Below are positions 9,516 to 19,300 of a DNA stretch of 64,000 nt, piece after piece. The translations under genes and the position numbers were made by a program. This DNA is from Chloroflexi bacterium HGW-Chloroflexi-10. GTDB lineage: Bacteria; Chloroflexota; Anaerolineae; Anaerolineales; Anaerolineaceae. The notes under the pieces were generated by a model, which worked only from the letters and a program-made list of their open reading frames with translations, was not told the DNA's origin and ran no database searches. The stretch lies in the NCBI GenBank assembly GCA_002840755.1, contig PHBZ01000007.1, forward strand, positions 124,001-188,000. Reading direction: 5' to 3'. Position 1 is the first letter of the stretch; every line of letters begins with the position of its first letter.

Positions 9516-9855
9516 GTTTCTCCTCCTATACGGACTAATTAAATAAGATCATGATTGGCAACCAGTAATATGTACAATTTGGCACAATCGAATGCTGATC
9601 AAAGTATAAGAGAATTCGCGGAAGGATAATCCAGTCAAAAGGGGTTAATCCGGATGGTTAATGGGTTAGTCGAAAGGTAGTAGAGTCACCATAAAAGCGA
9701 AGCAATTGATTTTTAGCAGAAAGCATTACCTGCGAGAGAGACGAGGATCCAATATAACTTTTCCCTGGTTCTTCCAGCGAAGAAGGCTTTAATAAAACCC
9801 ACGGTCTGTTTGATGGATTAAACAGACCGGTGAATCAATGCTCTAAAAAAATACA
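9516..9855. other. intergenic region upstream of the flavoprotein gene
   Basis: 340 nt between two minus-strand genes. It holds the presumed promoter of the flavoprotein/cytochrome pair (not resolved by eye) and, at its low-coordinate end, the terminator of the KimA-like gene. No coding signal or RNA gene was seen. Confidence 0.4.
9803..9828 (-). terminator. Rho-independent terminator after the KimA-like gene
   Basis: Perfect 9-bp stem GGTCTGTTT / AAACAGACC with an 8-nt loop. In the minus direction it is followed by GGGTTTTATT, and it lies 28 nt past the stop of the minus-strand permease gene. Confidence 0.65.
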
Positions 9856-11697
9856 CTACTTTAAATGATAAGGCACATCAATGATAATACGCTGGAATCC
9901 ATTCTTGCGGCGTTGAAACAATAATGTTTTCTTGATTTGATCTGCAGCCTGGTTGTGCAACATTTCATGTATGGGTGAAGCCGGAATTAACTCCGGTAAT
10001 ACCAGAACCGCCTGGCGGCCATCATGCAAATCCAGGTCCATCTGATCCAAAAAACTCAATAGAGGCTCTGTAATAGAACGGTAAGGGGAAGAAACCACCA
10101 CAAATTTAACATCCGGGAACCACTCATTCCAACGAGCCCGCAGCACATCCTCGTCCGGACCGGGATTAATATCCACATAGACGGCGGTTACATCTTCGGT
10201 GATGGATCGGGAAAAATTAACAGCATCCACCATACCCCTGTGGACACTAGATACCGGTATCACCACACGTGGTTTGGGAAATGGGCGTAAAGAAGGCGGT
10301 AGACCTTTCATGGATAGCTGACCTGCCACGCTTTTGTAATGCTGACGGATTCTCAGAAAAATGAACACAATAATCGGTATAACGAGAACTGAAATCCACG
10401 CTCCACTTAAAAATTTTGAATACCCCACAACCAATAGAGTGGTAAACGTAACCAGTGCCCCCAACGCGTTAACAATAGATTTTACTAGCCAACCAGGTTC
10501 TTTTGAACGCCACCAATGGATTACCATACCAGCTTGTGAAAGGGTAAAAGCCGTAAAAGCGCCTACGGCAAATAACGGTATCAGGGCATGAGAGTCACCA
10601 GCAAAGAGAATAATCAATAATGCTGTAAAACCGGTCAGCAGCATAATACCATTTTGAAAAACCAGACGATCGCCAATATTAAACAATTGGCGAGGCATGA
10701 ATTTATCATTAGCCAGAATAGCGGTAACCCGGGGGAAACCGGCAAAACTGGTATTGGCTGCCACGGCCAATACGCCTAATGTGGAAAATTGCACCAGATA
10801 ATACAGGGGACCCGTTCCCAATAAATGGCGGGCAAGAGCAGAAAGAATAGTTTCATTCTCTCCAGCGATTATTCCGAAGAACTGGGTTAACCCCATACTG
10901 CCAAGGAACATGAACCCCATTAATATGGACATAATTACCAGAGTCTTGCGGGCATTGACCCATTCTGGTGCTTTAAAAGCCGTAACACCATTGCTGATCG
11001 CTTCAATACCGGTCAAAGCGGTACATCCGGCAGAGAACGCATGCAAAAGCAACACCACTGTAAGCGGCTCAAACGCAACTGGAGCAGTAACAGTCAGGTC
11101 AGCAGGTGTCCCCTGAATTAAACCTCGAACAATGCCATACAAAAGCATACCAATAAAGGAAAACAGAAACAAATAAACCGGGAAAGCAACGATTGTCCCG
11201 GATTCACGCAGCCCACGCAGATTGAGCAGCATGATGATTACCAATAACCCCAATGCTAACCAGACACGATAGGGTAATAACACCGGAAAAGCCGAAGCAA
11301 TTTCAGCTACACCGGCCGTCAGAGACACTGCAGAAGTGAGTACATAATCCAACAGCAAAGCTGCACCGGCAACAAGACCCGGAATGGTTCCCAGATTTTC
11401 TTTGGCCACTATATAAGAACCACCCCCGGATGGATACCCCCGGATGGTCTGCGCATACGAAAGGGCGACTACACCAAGGAGAAGGGTGATCGCCAAAGCA
11501 ATTGGGAGTGTAAAACTAAGCCCGGCTGCACCGGCAACCACCAGTCCCAGAAAAATTTCCTGGTTGGCATATGCCACTGAAGAAAGTGCATCCGGTGAAA
11601 AGGCTGCCAAGGCGCGAAATTTATTCAGGCGTTTCTCTTCCATCATTTCATTTGGTAATGGAGAACCAATAATCATATACTTGAATTTCTTTAACAT
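9856..11697 (-). CDS. APC-superfamily permease, KimA-like (probable K+ uptake)
   Basis: 613 residues with about 12 transmembrane helices and a roughly 150-residue cytoplasmic C-terminal domain. It shows the KimA/YdaO pattern: ALSSVAYANQEI near the N-terminus, YPSGGGSYIVAKENLG (the glycine-rich TM3 region), GCTALTGIEAISNGV, and a tail domain with VIPVSSVHRGMVDAV ending in PYHLK. Bacillus KimA is a proton-coupled high-affinity potassium importer controlled by c-di-AMP. Potassium as substrate is inferred from this likeness; other APC members move amino acids. A GGAG Shine-Dalgarno precedes the ATG. A paralogue lies at 28142-30187. I saw no ydaO-type riboswitch upstream. Confidence 0.85.
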   Translation of the reverse strand: MLKKFKYMIIGSPLPNEMMEEKRLNKFRALAAFSPDALSSVAYANQEIFLGLVVAGAAGLSFTLPIALAITLLLGVVALSYAQTIRGYPSGGGSYIVAKENLGTIPGLVAGAALLLDYVLTSAVSLTAGVAEIASAFPVLLPYRVWLALGLLVIIMLLNLRGLRESGTIVAFPVYLFLFSFIGMLLYGIVRGLIQGTPADLTVTAPVAFEPLTVVLLLHAFSAGCTALTGIEAISNGVTAFKAPEWVNARKTLVIMSILMGFMFLGSMGLTQFFGIIAGENETILSALARHLLGTGPLYYLVQFSTLGVLAVAANTSFAGFPRVTAILANDKFMPRQLFNIGDRLVFQNGIMLLTGFTALLIILFAGDSHALIPLFAVGAFTAFTLSQAGMVIHWWRSKEPGWLVKSIVNALGALVTFTTLLVVGYSKFLSGAWISVLVIPIIVFIFLRIRQHYKSVAGQLSMKGLPPSLRPFPKPRVVIPVSSVHRGMVDAVNFSRSITEDVTAVYVDINPGPDEDVLRARWNEWFPDVKFVVVSSPYRSITEPLLSFLDQMDLDLHDGRQAVLVLPELIPASPIHEMLHNQAADQIKKTLLFQRRKNGFQRIIIDVPYHLK

Positions 11698-11850
11698 ACA
11701 TTCTCCGATTTTTCAAACAAGATTACATTCGATTATATATTTAATTTCCCAAGAGAATACTTAAAGAATAAGATTCTCGTAGACGGTGATAATTCTTTAT
11801 TAATTTACACCAAACTCACCTTAAAAAGCTCGTTTTTACACCAATCTATG

Positions 11851-12040
11851 CCCCAATACCCATCTAAAAATCGTGATTCTCAATTGGAATAGTGGGAAAA
11901 ATTGGCAAGTTAAAACCTGGCGAATCAATCCAGACTTTGGTCAGCAAGATCCATTATGGAATTATTCACGAGACAATTATTCAGAATATATCGGATGTAG
12001 ATATCGAGGAAGAACCAACGACCCCAACCGAAAAACCGGT
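11851..12040 (+). pseudogene. relic of the second KimA-like gene (three rejoined segments)
   Basis: Three stretches match, in order, pieces of the locus at 27901-30180: 11851-11892 with 27901-27942 (5' upstream DNA, 4 mismatches), 11893-11958 with 29346-29411 (coding, 4 mismatches) and 11961-12040 with 30101-30180 (3' coding end, roughly 90% identical). So an ancestral copy lost about 1.4 kb and about 0.7 kb internally. The last two segments stay in one reading frame (MGKIGKLKPGESIQTL..., then HETIIQN, then PTEKPV), so a 113-codon frame from 11892 to 12233 survives. Its final 60 codons (12041-12233) match nothing else here and are AT-rich, so expression is doubtful. The rest of the gap (11698-11850 and 12041-12277) holds only presumed promoters. 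Confidence 0.8.
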
Positions 12041-12277
12041 ACCTATACCAGATTATTGCGATTCCAAACTCAGGTTCCCTATGGTTGTTTTTGAAAAAAT
12101 CACTATAATCAATATTAAGCAGCGTTGCTGCCGGAAAATTTATATTTGTATCAAAATTTCAATCTTTTCATATTATTTCTGTAATCATCTCCAAACACCT
12201 TCCTTTAAAGACCTACAATCGGCAAACAGGTAGTCCCAGATTTAAAGAACGCAATTGTTGACCATCAGGCAGGGTAT

Positions 12278-14125
12278 ATGGTTAATTTCTTTTCTTCATT
12301 ACGCAGCAGGTTAATACTTCTTGTAATCCTGACGTCAATACCAGGTATTATTTTCCTGGTCCAAACAGGGTTATACCAGCGCGATCACGCTATGCAGGCC
12401 ACCGAAGCAGAGGTAATCCATTTAGCACGCGTCGCTTCAAACGTCCAATCCGTAATGGTTACCAATGTCAAATCTTTCCTGCTTACCCTGGCACACCTGC
12501 CTACGTTACGGAATGGGGACCTTACAGGATGCCAGGGAACATATTCTCACCTGGTAGAAGAACATTTTCAATACTTCTCTTCATTTTATATAGCCGACCT
12601 GCAAAAAAATATTCTCTGCAGTCCACCTACGTTAAACGATACACCGGATTTTGAAGAATGCCATCATTACAGCAACCTGGTCCAGGCTAATGACTTCGTA
12701 ATCAATGGTTATCACATCTGCAAAAATACCGGAAAGTCCGTAATTTCCATTGGTTATCCAATAAAGAATGTAGAGGATGAAACCATTCTCGTAAGCAATA
12801 TCAGTCTGGATCTGATCTGGTTTTATGATTTTGCCGCTGATACAGGACTAACGGAAGGCACAGAACTGATTATTATTGATGAGGAAGGTACTATTCTTTC
12901 CCATTATCCTGATAACGAACGCTGGCGCGGCTATCCGTTGCCTTCAAACAGTGTATTGGCAAGCTTGTTTGAACAAAAAGATGGCGTGTTGATCGGCACC
13001 GGTTTGAGCGGAGAAGAGAGTATTTTTGCCATCAGCCCGATGAATGGTACCACCCAACAACTCTATGTGGCATTGGGTATGCCCACCCGCATTGCCTTTG
13101 CCACAGCCAACCAGACCATGTGGCGAAATTTAGGCATTCTATTAGCCGTAATGGCCGTTGTCATCACTCTTATGTGGTTTTTAGGAGAAGCGCTCATTGT
13201 CAAACAAGCGCAAACTTTGGTACAGGCGACCGGAAAATTAGCCAGCGGAGACCTGAGTGTCCGCAGCGGAATTAATTACAAAACCGGCGAACTGGGACAG
13301 TTGGCTGAGGCTTTCGACCAAATGGCTGCCGACCTGGCTTTGCGCGAAGCGGAGCGTGATCGCAATGAGGCTGAACTGGCTGATTATACACACGAACTGG
13401 AAATCACCAACCAGGAATTGCGTGACTTCACCAATATCGCCTCCCACGATTTGCAAGAACCGCTCCGAAAGATTCAGACATTTGGCGAATTGCTTCAAGA
13501 ACGAAGTATCCAGAACCTCGACCCACGCGGCGTGGATTATATCCGGCGCATGCAGGCGGCTGCTCAACGAATGCAAATATTGATAGATGAACTACTGGCA
13601 TATTCCCGGGTAACCACCAAAGCGCGTCCTTTCATCAATGTGGATTTGAATCGGGTAGTAAAACAGGTTCTTTCCGATCTAGATTGGCAGATTGAACAAA
13701 AGCAGGCTGATATTCAAGTCCAAGAATTGCCATTCATCGAAGCTGATCTGGTACAGATCACCCAGCTTATGCAAAATCTGATCAGCAATGCCCTGAAATT
13801 CCATAAGCCTAATTACCCGCCAATGATTAGAATTTATGGTCAGATTATCCCCGATGCACATAATGGAAATAAACATCTGGAGCTAATTGTGGAAGATGAA
13901 GGAATTGGGTTTAACGAAAAATATTGCGATCGTATCTTCCAGCCATTCCAACGCCTGCATGGGCGTAAAGAATATGAGGGTGTAGGCATGGGATTGGCTA
14001 TTTGTCGAAAAATAGTGGATCGCCACGGCGGCCACATCATTGCTGTCAGCAAAGAAGGACAGGGCGCAAGGTTTATCATCCGGCTGCCGGAAATGCAGCC
14101 AAACGAAAGGGCCGGGAAAGAATGA
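12278..14125 (+). CDS. membrane sensor histidine kinase (Cache-like sensor, HAMP, HisKA, HATPase)
   Basis: 615 residues. TM1 is about 9-29, an extracytoplasmic sensor region of about 250 residues follows (double-Cache-like by length and topology), and TM2 is about 284-304. Then come HAMP (LVQATGKLASGDLSVR), a HisKA domain with phospho-accepting His390 in IASHDLQEPLRK, and an ATPase domain with N-box LISNALKF, G1 EDEGIGF and G2 GVGMGLAICRKIV. The HDLQEPLR box is typical of kinases paired with Rcp1-like single-domain regulators, exactly what follows: the response regulator ATG overlaps the TGA of this gene (ATGA). The ligand is unknown. Confidence 0.92.
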   Translation: MVNFFSSLRSRLILLVILTSIPGIIFLVQTGLYQRDHAMQATEAEVIHLARVASNVQSVMVTNVKSFLLTLAHLPTLRNGDLTGCQGTYSHLVEEHFQYFSSFYIADLQKNILCSPPTLNDTPDFEECHHYSNLVQANDFVINGYHICKNTGKSVISIGYPIKNVEDETILVSNISLDLIWFYDFAADTGLTEGTELIIIDEEGTILSHYPDNERWRGYPLPSNSVLASLFEQKDGVLIGTGLSGEESIFAISPMNGTTQQLYVALGMPTRIAFATANQTMWRNLGILLAVMAVVITLMWFLGEALIVKQAQTLVQATGKLASGDLSVRSGINYKTGELGQLAEAFDQMAADLALREAERDRNEAELADYTHELEITNQELRDFTNIASHDLQEPLRKIQTFGELLQERSIQNLDPRGVDYIRRMQAAAQRMQILIDELLAYSRVTTKARPFINVDLNRVVKQVLSDLDWQIEQKQADIQVQELPFIEADLVQITQLMQNLISNALKFHKPNYPPMIRIYGQIIPDAHNGNKHLELIVEDEGIGFNEKYCDRIFQPFQRLHGRKEYEGVGMGLAICRKIVDRHGGHIIAVSKEGQGARFIIRLPEMQPNERAGKE

Positions 14126-14598
14126 ACAATACATTTAAAGGAAAAACTATCTTATTGGTCGAGGATGACCCCGATGATATCTACCTTATTGGAGAAGCCA
14201 TTGACGAATGCAAAATGGATGTGCGCCTCAATATTGTGCAGGATGGTGAAGAATTATTGGAATTCTTAACCCGTACAGGGAATTATGCCGAAGAAAACCA
14301 GTCGCCGCGGCCGGACCTCATTATCCTCGATCTGAACATGCCCCGGAAAGATGGAAGGGAAGCCCTGGAGGAAATTAAAGCCATCCCGGAATTGCGTTCC
14401 ATTCCGGTTGTGGTGTTGACCACTTCCAAAGCTGATGAAGATCTGGACCGCTGTTACCGCCTGGGTGCCAGCGGATTCATCACCAAACCAGTCAAATTCA
14501 AGGACTTGAAGGAAACCGTTTGTAAAATCGGCAGCTACTGGTTGGATACCGTGTTATTGCCGGAAGAGACTGACCAGGAAAAAAAAGAGGAAACCTAA
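14122..14598 (+). CDS. single-domain response regulator (Rcp1-like)
   Basis: 158 residues, a lone CheY-like receiver: acidic pair in LLVEDDPDD, phospho-acceptor Asp70 in IILDLNMP, conserved Thr in VVLTTSKA and Lys in ITKPVKF. There is no output domain, so it must act through protein contact. The start is taken at the ATG overlapping the kinase stop codon (4-nt overlap, translational coupling), not at a longer upstream in-frame ATG inside the kinase gene. Its stop overlaps the stop of the convergent SARP gene by 4 nt, so the two transcripts overlap. Confidence 0.93.
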   Translation: MNNTFKGKTILLVEDDPDDIYLIGEAIDECKMDVRLNIVQDGEELLEFLTRTGNYAEENQSPRPDLIILDLNMPRKDGREALEEIKAIPELRSIPVVVLTTSKADEDLDRCYRLGASGFITKPVKFKDLKETVCKIGSYWLDTVLLPEETDQEKKEET

Positions 14599-15926
14599 TC
14601 GAACTTGTTTAACCGAGCCGTACGCATGGCAATGTCCGCCTGGTTAAGTAATGAGTTCGGATCGATACCATCCGCTGGATAGAGACTAGTACCGATGAAG
14701 GGTTTAACCTCTATGCGCTGACCCTGAAACAGGATCGGTGTACCTACAACCCGAACGATTTTTTGGGCAATAAGTTCAACCACAGCAGCGTCTTTTATGC
14801 CTTCCAGAATCAATCCAAATTCATTCTCTTGCAGCTTTGCAACGGTGTCGCCTTCACGTACCGCACCAACCAGGCGACGCACCAGATGTTGTTCCGCCTG
14901 CTGCTGCTGTTCAGCGGACATCTCCGGATTATACGGAAAAACAAAAGAGACAATACCCACAATCGCCATCACCTGGCCACGTTCCATCCGGATAATGGCA
15001 TGTTTTAAGCGATCCATGAAGAGCGGGCGCAGCGGAATTCTGGTAGAAGGATCGTAAAGCTGCCCTGTTGAAGAAACCCGCTGTATTGTCGGCTGAGTAG
15101 GAATATCAATTGCCGCCAAACTACCGGTATCTATTTTCTCTATCGGCAAACCACTTTTAATCTGCGCATATAACTGCTTGGTTTCGGCAGAAGGTTCAAT
15201 CCCAAACTCCCGTTCTATAATCGTCCTGCAAAATTGGTATTGCTGTAAAGCTGCGTTGCGCCGCCCGGAAAGCGCTAACAGCCGCATCAGCAGACGGTGC
15301 CCACCTTCTTCTAGTGGGGCCAAGTCTACATAACGCCATGCGTAGAAATAAGCCTTGTCATAATTTCCCTGTTTGTAATAGATCTTAATCAAAGACTGCA
15401 GCGCATCTAACATGCTGCGAAAATGGCGTTCACGGTGAAAAACAATCCATTCCTGAAAACCGGTTACATCCCCCAGAATAAGGTCTTCCAAAAACTCACC
15501 GCGATACACCTCAATCGCCTGTTCGAGATGATGGACACATTCCTCACATCTATTTAAATGGGGATGGGGATGAATCTTGACTGAATGCAGTAACTTATTA
15601 AATTCCTGTGTATCCAAATCGACATTTTTGTGAAGAAACTGCACAGTTTCTTCATTAATCCGGATAAAGTGATTAGCGTTTGCATCACCGCCAAAAGCTT
15701 TACGGATTCCCAGCAGCGCCTGGCGCAAATTCATCCGTGCATAATTCTCTGGGCGATCCGGCCATAAAAACTCGGCAATGATTTGGCGGGCATGAGAACG
15801 GGGAGGTTCTTCTGCCAGATAAGCCAGAATGGCGCGTTCTTTTTTGGTGCGCAGCGTTTCTGTAATATCTGCCCCATCAAACTGCACTTTTATTGAACCA
15901 AGCAGGGAGATTCCGAGTCTGTTCAT
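14595..15926 (-). CDS. SARP/BTAD transcriptional regulator with C-terminal degenerate GGDEF domain
   Basis: 443 residues. Residues 1-100 form a winged-helix DNA-binding domain (LRTKKERAILAYLAEEP, then QIIAEFLWPDRPENYARMNL). Residues about 105-265 are a bacterial transcriptional activator domain of TPR-like helices (YRGEFLEDL, LLMRLLALSGRRNAALQQY, FGIEPSAET). Residues about 280-443 resemble a GGDEF domain: YDPSTRIPLRPLFMDRL at its start and SLYPADGIDPNSLLNQADIAM at its end, but the active-site loop reads QENEF, so diguanylate cyclase activity is unlikely. This half may sense a ligand or serve for dimerisation. It is divergent from the small ORF at 15991 and the surface-protein/cytochrome block, which it could control (inference). 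Confidence 0.85.
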   Translation of the reverse strand: MNRLGISLLGSIKVQFDGADITETLRTKKERAILAYLAEEPPRSHARQIIAEFLWPDRPENYARMNLRQALLGIRKAFGGDANANHFIRINEETVQFLHKNVDLDTQEFNKLLHSVKIHPHPHLNRCEECVHHLEQAIEVYRGEFLEDLILGDVTGFQEWIVFHRERHFRSMLDALQSLIKIYYKQGNYDKAYFYAWRYVDLAPLEEGGHRLLMRLLALSGRRNAALQQYQFCRTIIEREFGIEPSAETKQLYAQIKSGLPIEKIDTGSLAAIDIPTQPTIQRVSSTGQLYDPSTRIPLRPLFMDRLKHAIIRMERGQVMAIVGIVSFVFPYNPEMSAEQQQQAEQHLVRRLVGAVREGDTVAKLQENEFGLILEGIKDAAVVELIAQKIVRVVGTPILFQGQRIEVKPFIGTSLYPADGIDPNSLLNQADIAMRTARLNKFD

Positions 15927-15990
15927 TTCTAATCCAATATCACGCTGAATTCACGCTTATATCACAACTGGTTCCCGCCGGTTTGCAATA

Positions 15991-16263
15991 ATGGATATAA
16001 ATTTTGATTCTGAAAGACTGGCGGTTATGCAAGAACAAAATTTTCATTACTTATCATATTTGTTACGGATTTGGCAGGACAATCTCAATGGTGAATGGCA
16101 CGCAACACTTCAGGATGTTTTCAGTGATGAAAGCTACAGTTTCGCCACCCTACAAGGATTATACGCCAACCTGGAAGAGTTAACAAGCGAAAAAGCCGAC
16201 CAATATCAAATAAATCCATTTGACCAAAATTTCAGCACATCTGTTTCCGATGAAATTAAATAA
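15991..16263 (+). CDS. small conserved hypothetical protein
   Basis: 90 residues, no signal or membrane segment. The pattern YLLRIWQDNLNGEWHATLQD, then FATLQGLYANLEELT, resembles small proteins I associate with Chloroflexota (LLRLW...W.A.L......F..L..L...L); function unknown. The start ATG lies 64 nt from the divergent SARP regulator start. The gene ends 76 nt before the large secreted-protein gene on the same strand and could be the first gene of that transcript. Confidence 0.65.
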   Translation: MDINFDSERLAVMQEQNFHYLSYLLRIWQDNLNGEWHATLQDVFSDESYSFATLQGLYANLEELTSEKADQYQINPFDQNFSTSVSDEIK

Positions 16264-16339
16264 ACAAGTAAGGAGAGCATGAAAAAACATTTTAATCTGT
16301 CGTTTTTAAAATCGATTCATTTGAGTGAGGAGGATTGAT

Positions 16340-19300
16340 ATGAAACTAAAAAAGATTCTGTTTTATTGTCTTTCATTGATCACGGCATTGAGCCTTTCGT
16401 TAGGAGTAGTGCTGGCGGAAGACGGCGCTTTATTCAGACGTAATATTTCCAAAACACCGGAAAATGAAACTGAGAAAGCCGCCATCTACATGATGGACTT
16501 CTACGTCCCGGCACAGGCTTCCACCGGTCTGGTGGGCCCTGTTGATAACTATTTTCTCTTAGATGAAGATAGCCAGGATGATGAAACAACATCCGCTTAT
16601 GTAGCCCGTAATTACGCCAAACCCCTGATTTCGGTCTATATCGACGATCTCCATCCGGAAGAGGAGACCAAGGGCGGTATTACCTTCGGCCATTTTGACG
16701 CCTTTGTAGGCGTTTCGCTGGATGACGGCACCAGTTGGAAAACCACCAACCTCTCGAACTCCTCAGATCTGTCATCCTTCACTCTGGATAGTGGTTATGA
16801 TTATCCTGGTGATGTCCACAATGTGGTGCATCAGGTCGCCGGTGACAATATATTTGTCGCATGGGTGAGCAAGTATTGTGACGGCGGCACACCATTCTAC
16901 AAGATGGATCCCGCTGATACGGAAGATGTTGCTTACTTTGAGGATTTAAAAACAACTTATGGTAAAGATGCCCTCTATCTTTATGATTTGTTTGGGGTTA
17001 AGGGTAAACAGGGTTCGGTGGACTATACCCTTCAAGGATACCCGGAAATTGGGGAAATTCCTTATTCCTGCGTATGGACCGCGCGCGGCAAATTAATTGC
17101 CGGTGATGATCCAAAAACGGAAGATACTTCAGAAGCAACCCATGTGGTATGGACCAAACCCGAACGCCTGACTTCGGGTGTACGGGATGCCAACCTGCCC
17201 GCGGTTGACTGCGCAAAGGATGCCGGTTGTATCCTTACCTGGCAGGAAGACCCCGAAGGCTTACGCCCTGGTCAAGGCCTTGGACCAGGTGAAGGCTGGT
17301 CTGGTGCGGTCGCCAATGGTAAAACCGATATCTGGTATTCCTACATCAGTTATGCAGACTTTGATGATGTATTTGAAGACTCTGAAACGCCTGTTGCAAC
17401 CGAAGTTGTTCCACTAAAAGAATTTACCGGTGAAACCCTGGCCAAAGTGTATGTTCCGATGGCCATGCCAACCCGCCTGACCGATAATGATATGTGCAAG
17501 GCATTCAGCAGTATCACAGACACTACAAAGATGGAAGATCCATACTGCTACATTGATTTCGATAATATCGATGCCATTGATCCACTGAACTTACCCACTG
17601 CTCCCACCGCAGAATCTGATTTTTGCACAACTCAAATCGATTGGACAACCCCTGGGGGAAGTACAATTCCCATCTGTGTTACCGAAGACGGACGGGTACT
17701 GAATGGACGGGTGGCTTCTACCCGGGTGCGCCTCAACCTCAAACCTTATTCACCAGCAGATGCAGTGGATGCGGATGGCGATGGTGTGGTGGAAAAGAGT
17801 GCATGGGCCGTAATGGCTGCAGAAGAAACCAAAGCACTGGGCGACATGCTGATTGATCCTTACGGAGATCCAGCTGAGGATCCGATTGACATTGGCAAAG
17901 ACATCTGGTATTACAGCTTTGACATGTTCGCTCATCCGTTGGTGGATCAGGGCGGTATGCTTAATCAACCCGCCAAATGCAGCCCATGGACAGTGGGTGC
18001 CACTTATGATTGTGCTGATTACGAATTTTTCCCCGTGCAGACCGATCCGCTCAATGGCGGCGATTTCTACCTGACCGAGATTGCCCGGCGTTTCGCGCTG
18101 ACGACCAATTCAGTGAAGGCAGCAGCAGATTCCGAAAGTGGTCTGGCAGCCATGCTGATCTACAAGCAGGGCATCATCAATCAGGGCGGTCCGGCGGATA
18201 TCATGCTGCGGCGCGTGGTGATTCCGGAGGATTTTGACCCAGCAGTTGACAACCCCTACACCTTCGAGAACATGGAATGCAGTGAATGGGTTTACACTGA
18301 CGGATCCAACCCCAATTATCTCAAAGGGTTGTGTCTCTCGCCAGCCATCAACATCTCCGGTTCCACCATTGTGGAATGCACGGGTACTGCCGGCAACGAT
18401 GCCTGCGCAGCCACCTTCCCGGTGGCCGATGACGGTAGTATTCCAGAAGGTGATACATCCTTCCCCAAAGTGACCGAATGGCGCCAGTGTGATGGCATCG
18501 CTGCAATTGATGGTTGTGAATCGGATAATGATCTGGATGACCAGACCTGGGAAAACCCCTTCGATGTATCCAAAGGGCACCGCGGTTTCCTGGATGGCGA
18601 TTTTGTAATGATGATGTACGCCTGGTCGCCGAACTGGAAAGCCAACACTGTTGGTAACGACCACTACAACCTGTATGTACGGCGTTCCTTTGATGGCGGT
18701 CTTACCTGGACGACAACACCAGGTGATCTCGGTGGAACTGGCACCATTGCCACAGAGAATTACTGTGTCAGTACAGCCTCATCTGAATGCGAAGGCACAG
18801 AGTTTACTTATGCAGCCGGTGAATTCGAACAGGGTCTTAATGTATCGCAATTAATCGGTAACAAGATCACCATCCTGGATCCCCGCTACACCCCCACCGG
18901 TGGTCTCAAACTCTACCCGACCATCCGTACCGACTGGCTCACAACAAATATTGGCCCAGCCTCTGAAACCCTACCCTATGAAGACGACTTAGTACGCGAC
19001 CCCTCCAAATACTTCATGATCTATGAAACCGGTGACAACACCACCGTCGCCGAAGGCGAAGCGGTTCCGTTGGATCTTTACTACAGCCGCGCCACTGTTT
19101 ACGGCGATGTCTGGGAACTGGATCCGGATTGGTATGACGAAGAAACTGGAGTAATTGAGGATTACCGCTGGCCCTGGGTAGAGAACAAAGCTGAAATCCT
19201 CTCCGGCGAAGCGTCCATGCTGGCTAATCCGGGTGGTACATTCATGTACTCTGTGTGGAACCAGTGGCAGGAAGAAATTCTGCCGGATGGTCATGAACTG

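Noticed and set aside
11698..11850. Possible c-di-AMP (ydaO) riboswitch upstream of the KimA-like gene
   Set aside because: The conserved riboswitch core sequences were not found in this short AT-rich leader, nor before the second paralogue.
11892..12233. 113-codon open frame as a real gene
   Set aside because: Its first 50 codons are joined fragments of another gene and the rest is AT-rich with no homology; treated as a pseudogene, although expression cannot be excluded.
18110..18664. 184-codon reverse-strand open frame inside the Asp-box protein gene
   Set aside because: Antisense to a long well-supported gene, no ribosome site and no recognisable domain.
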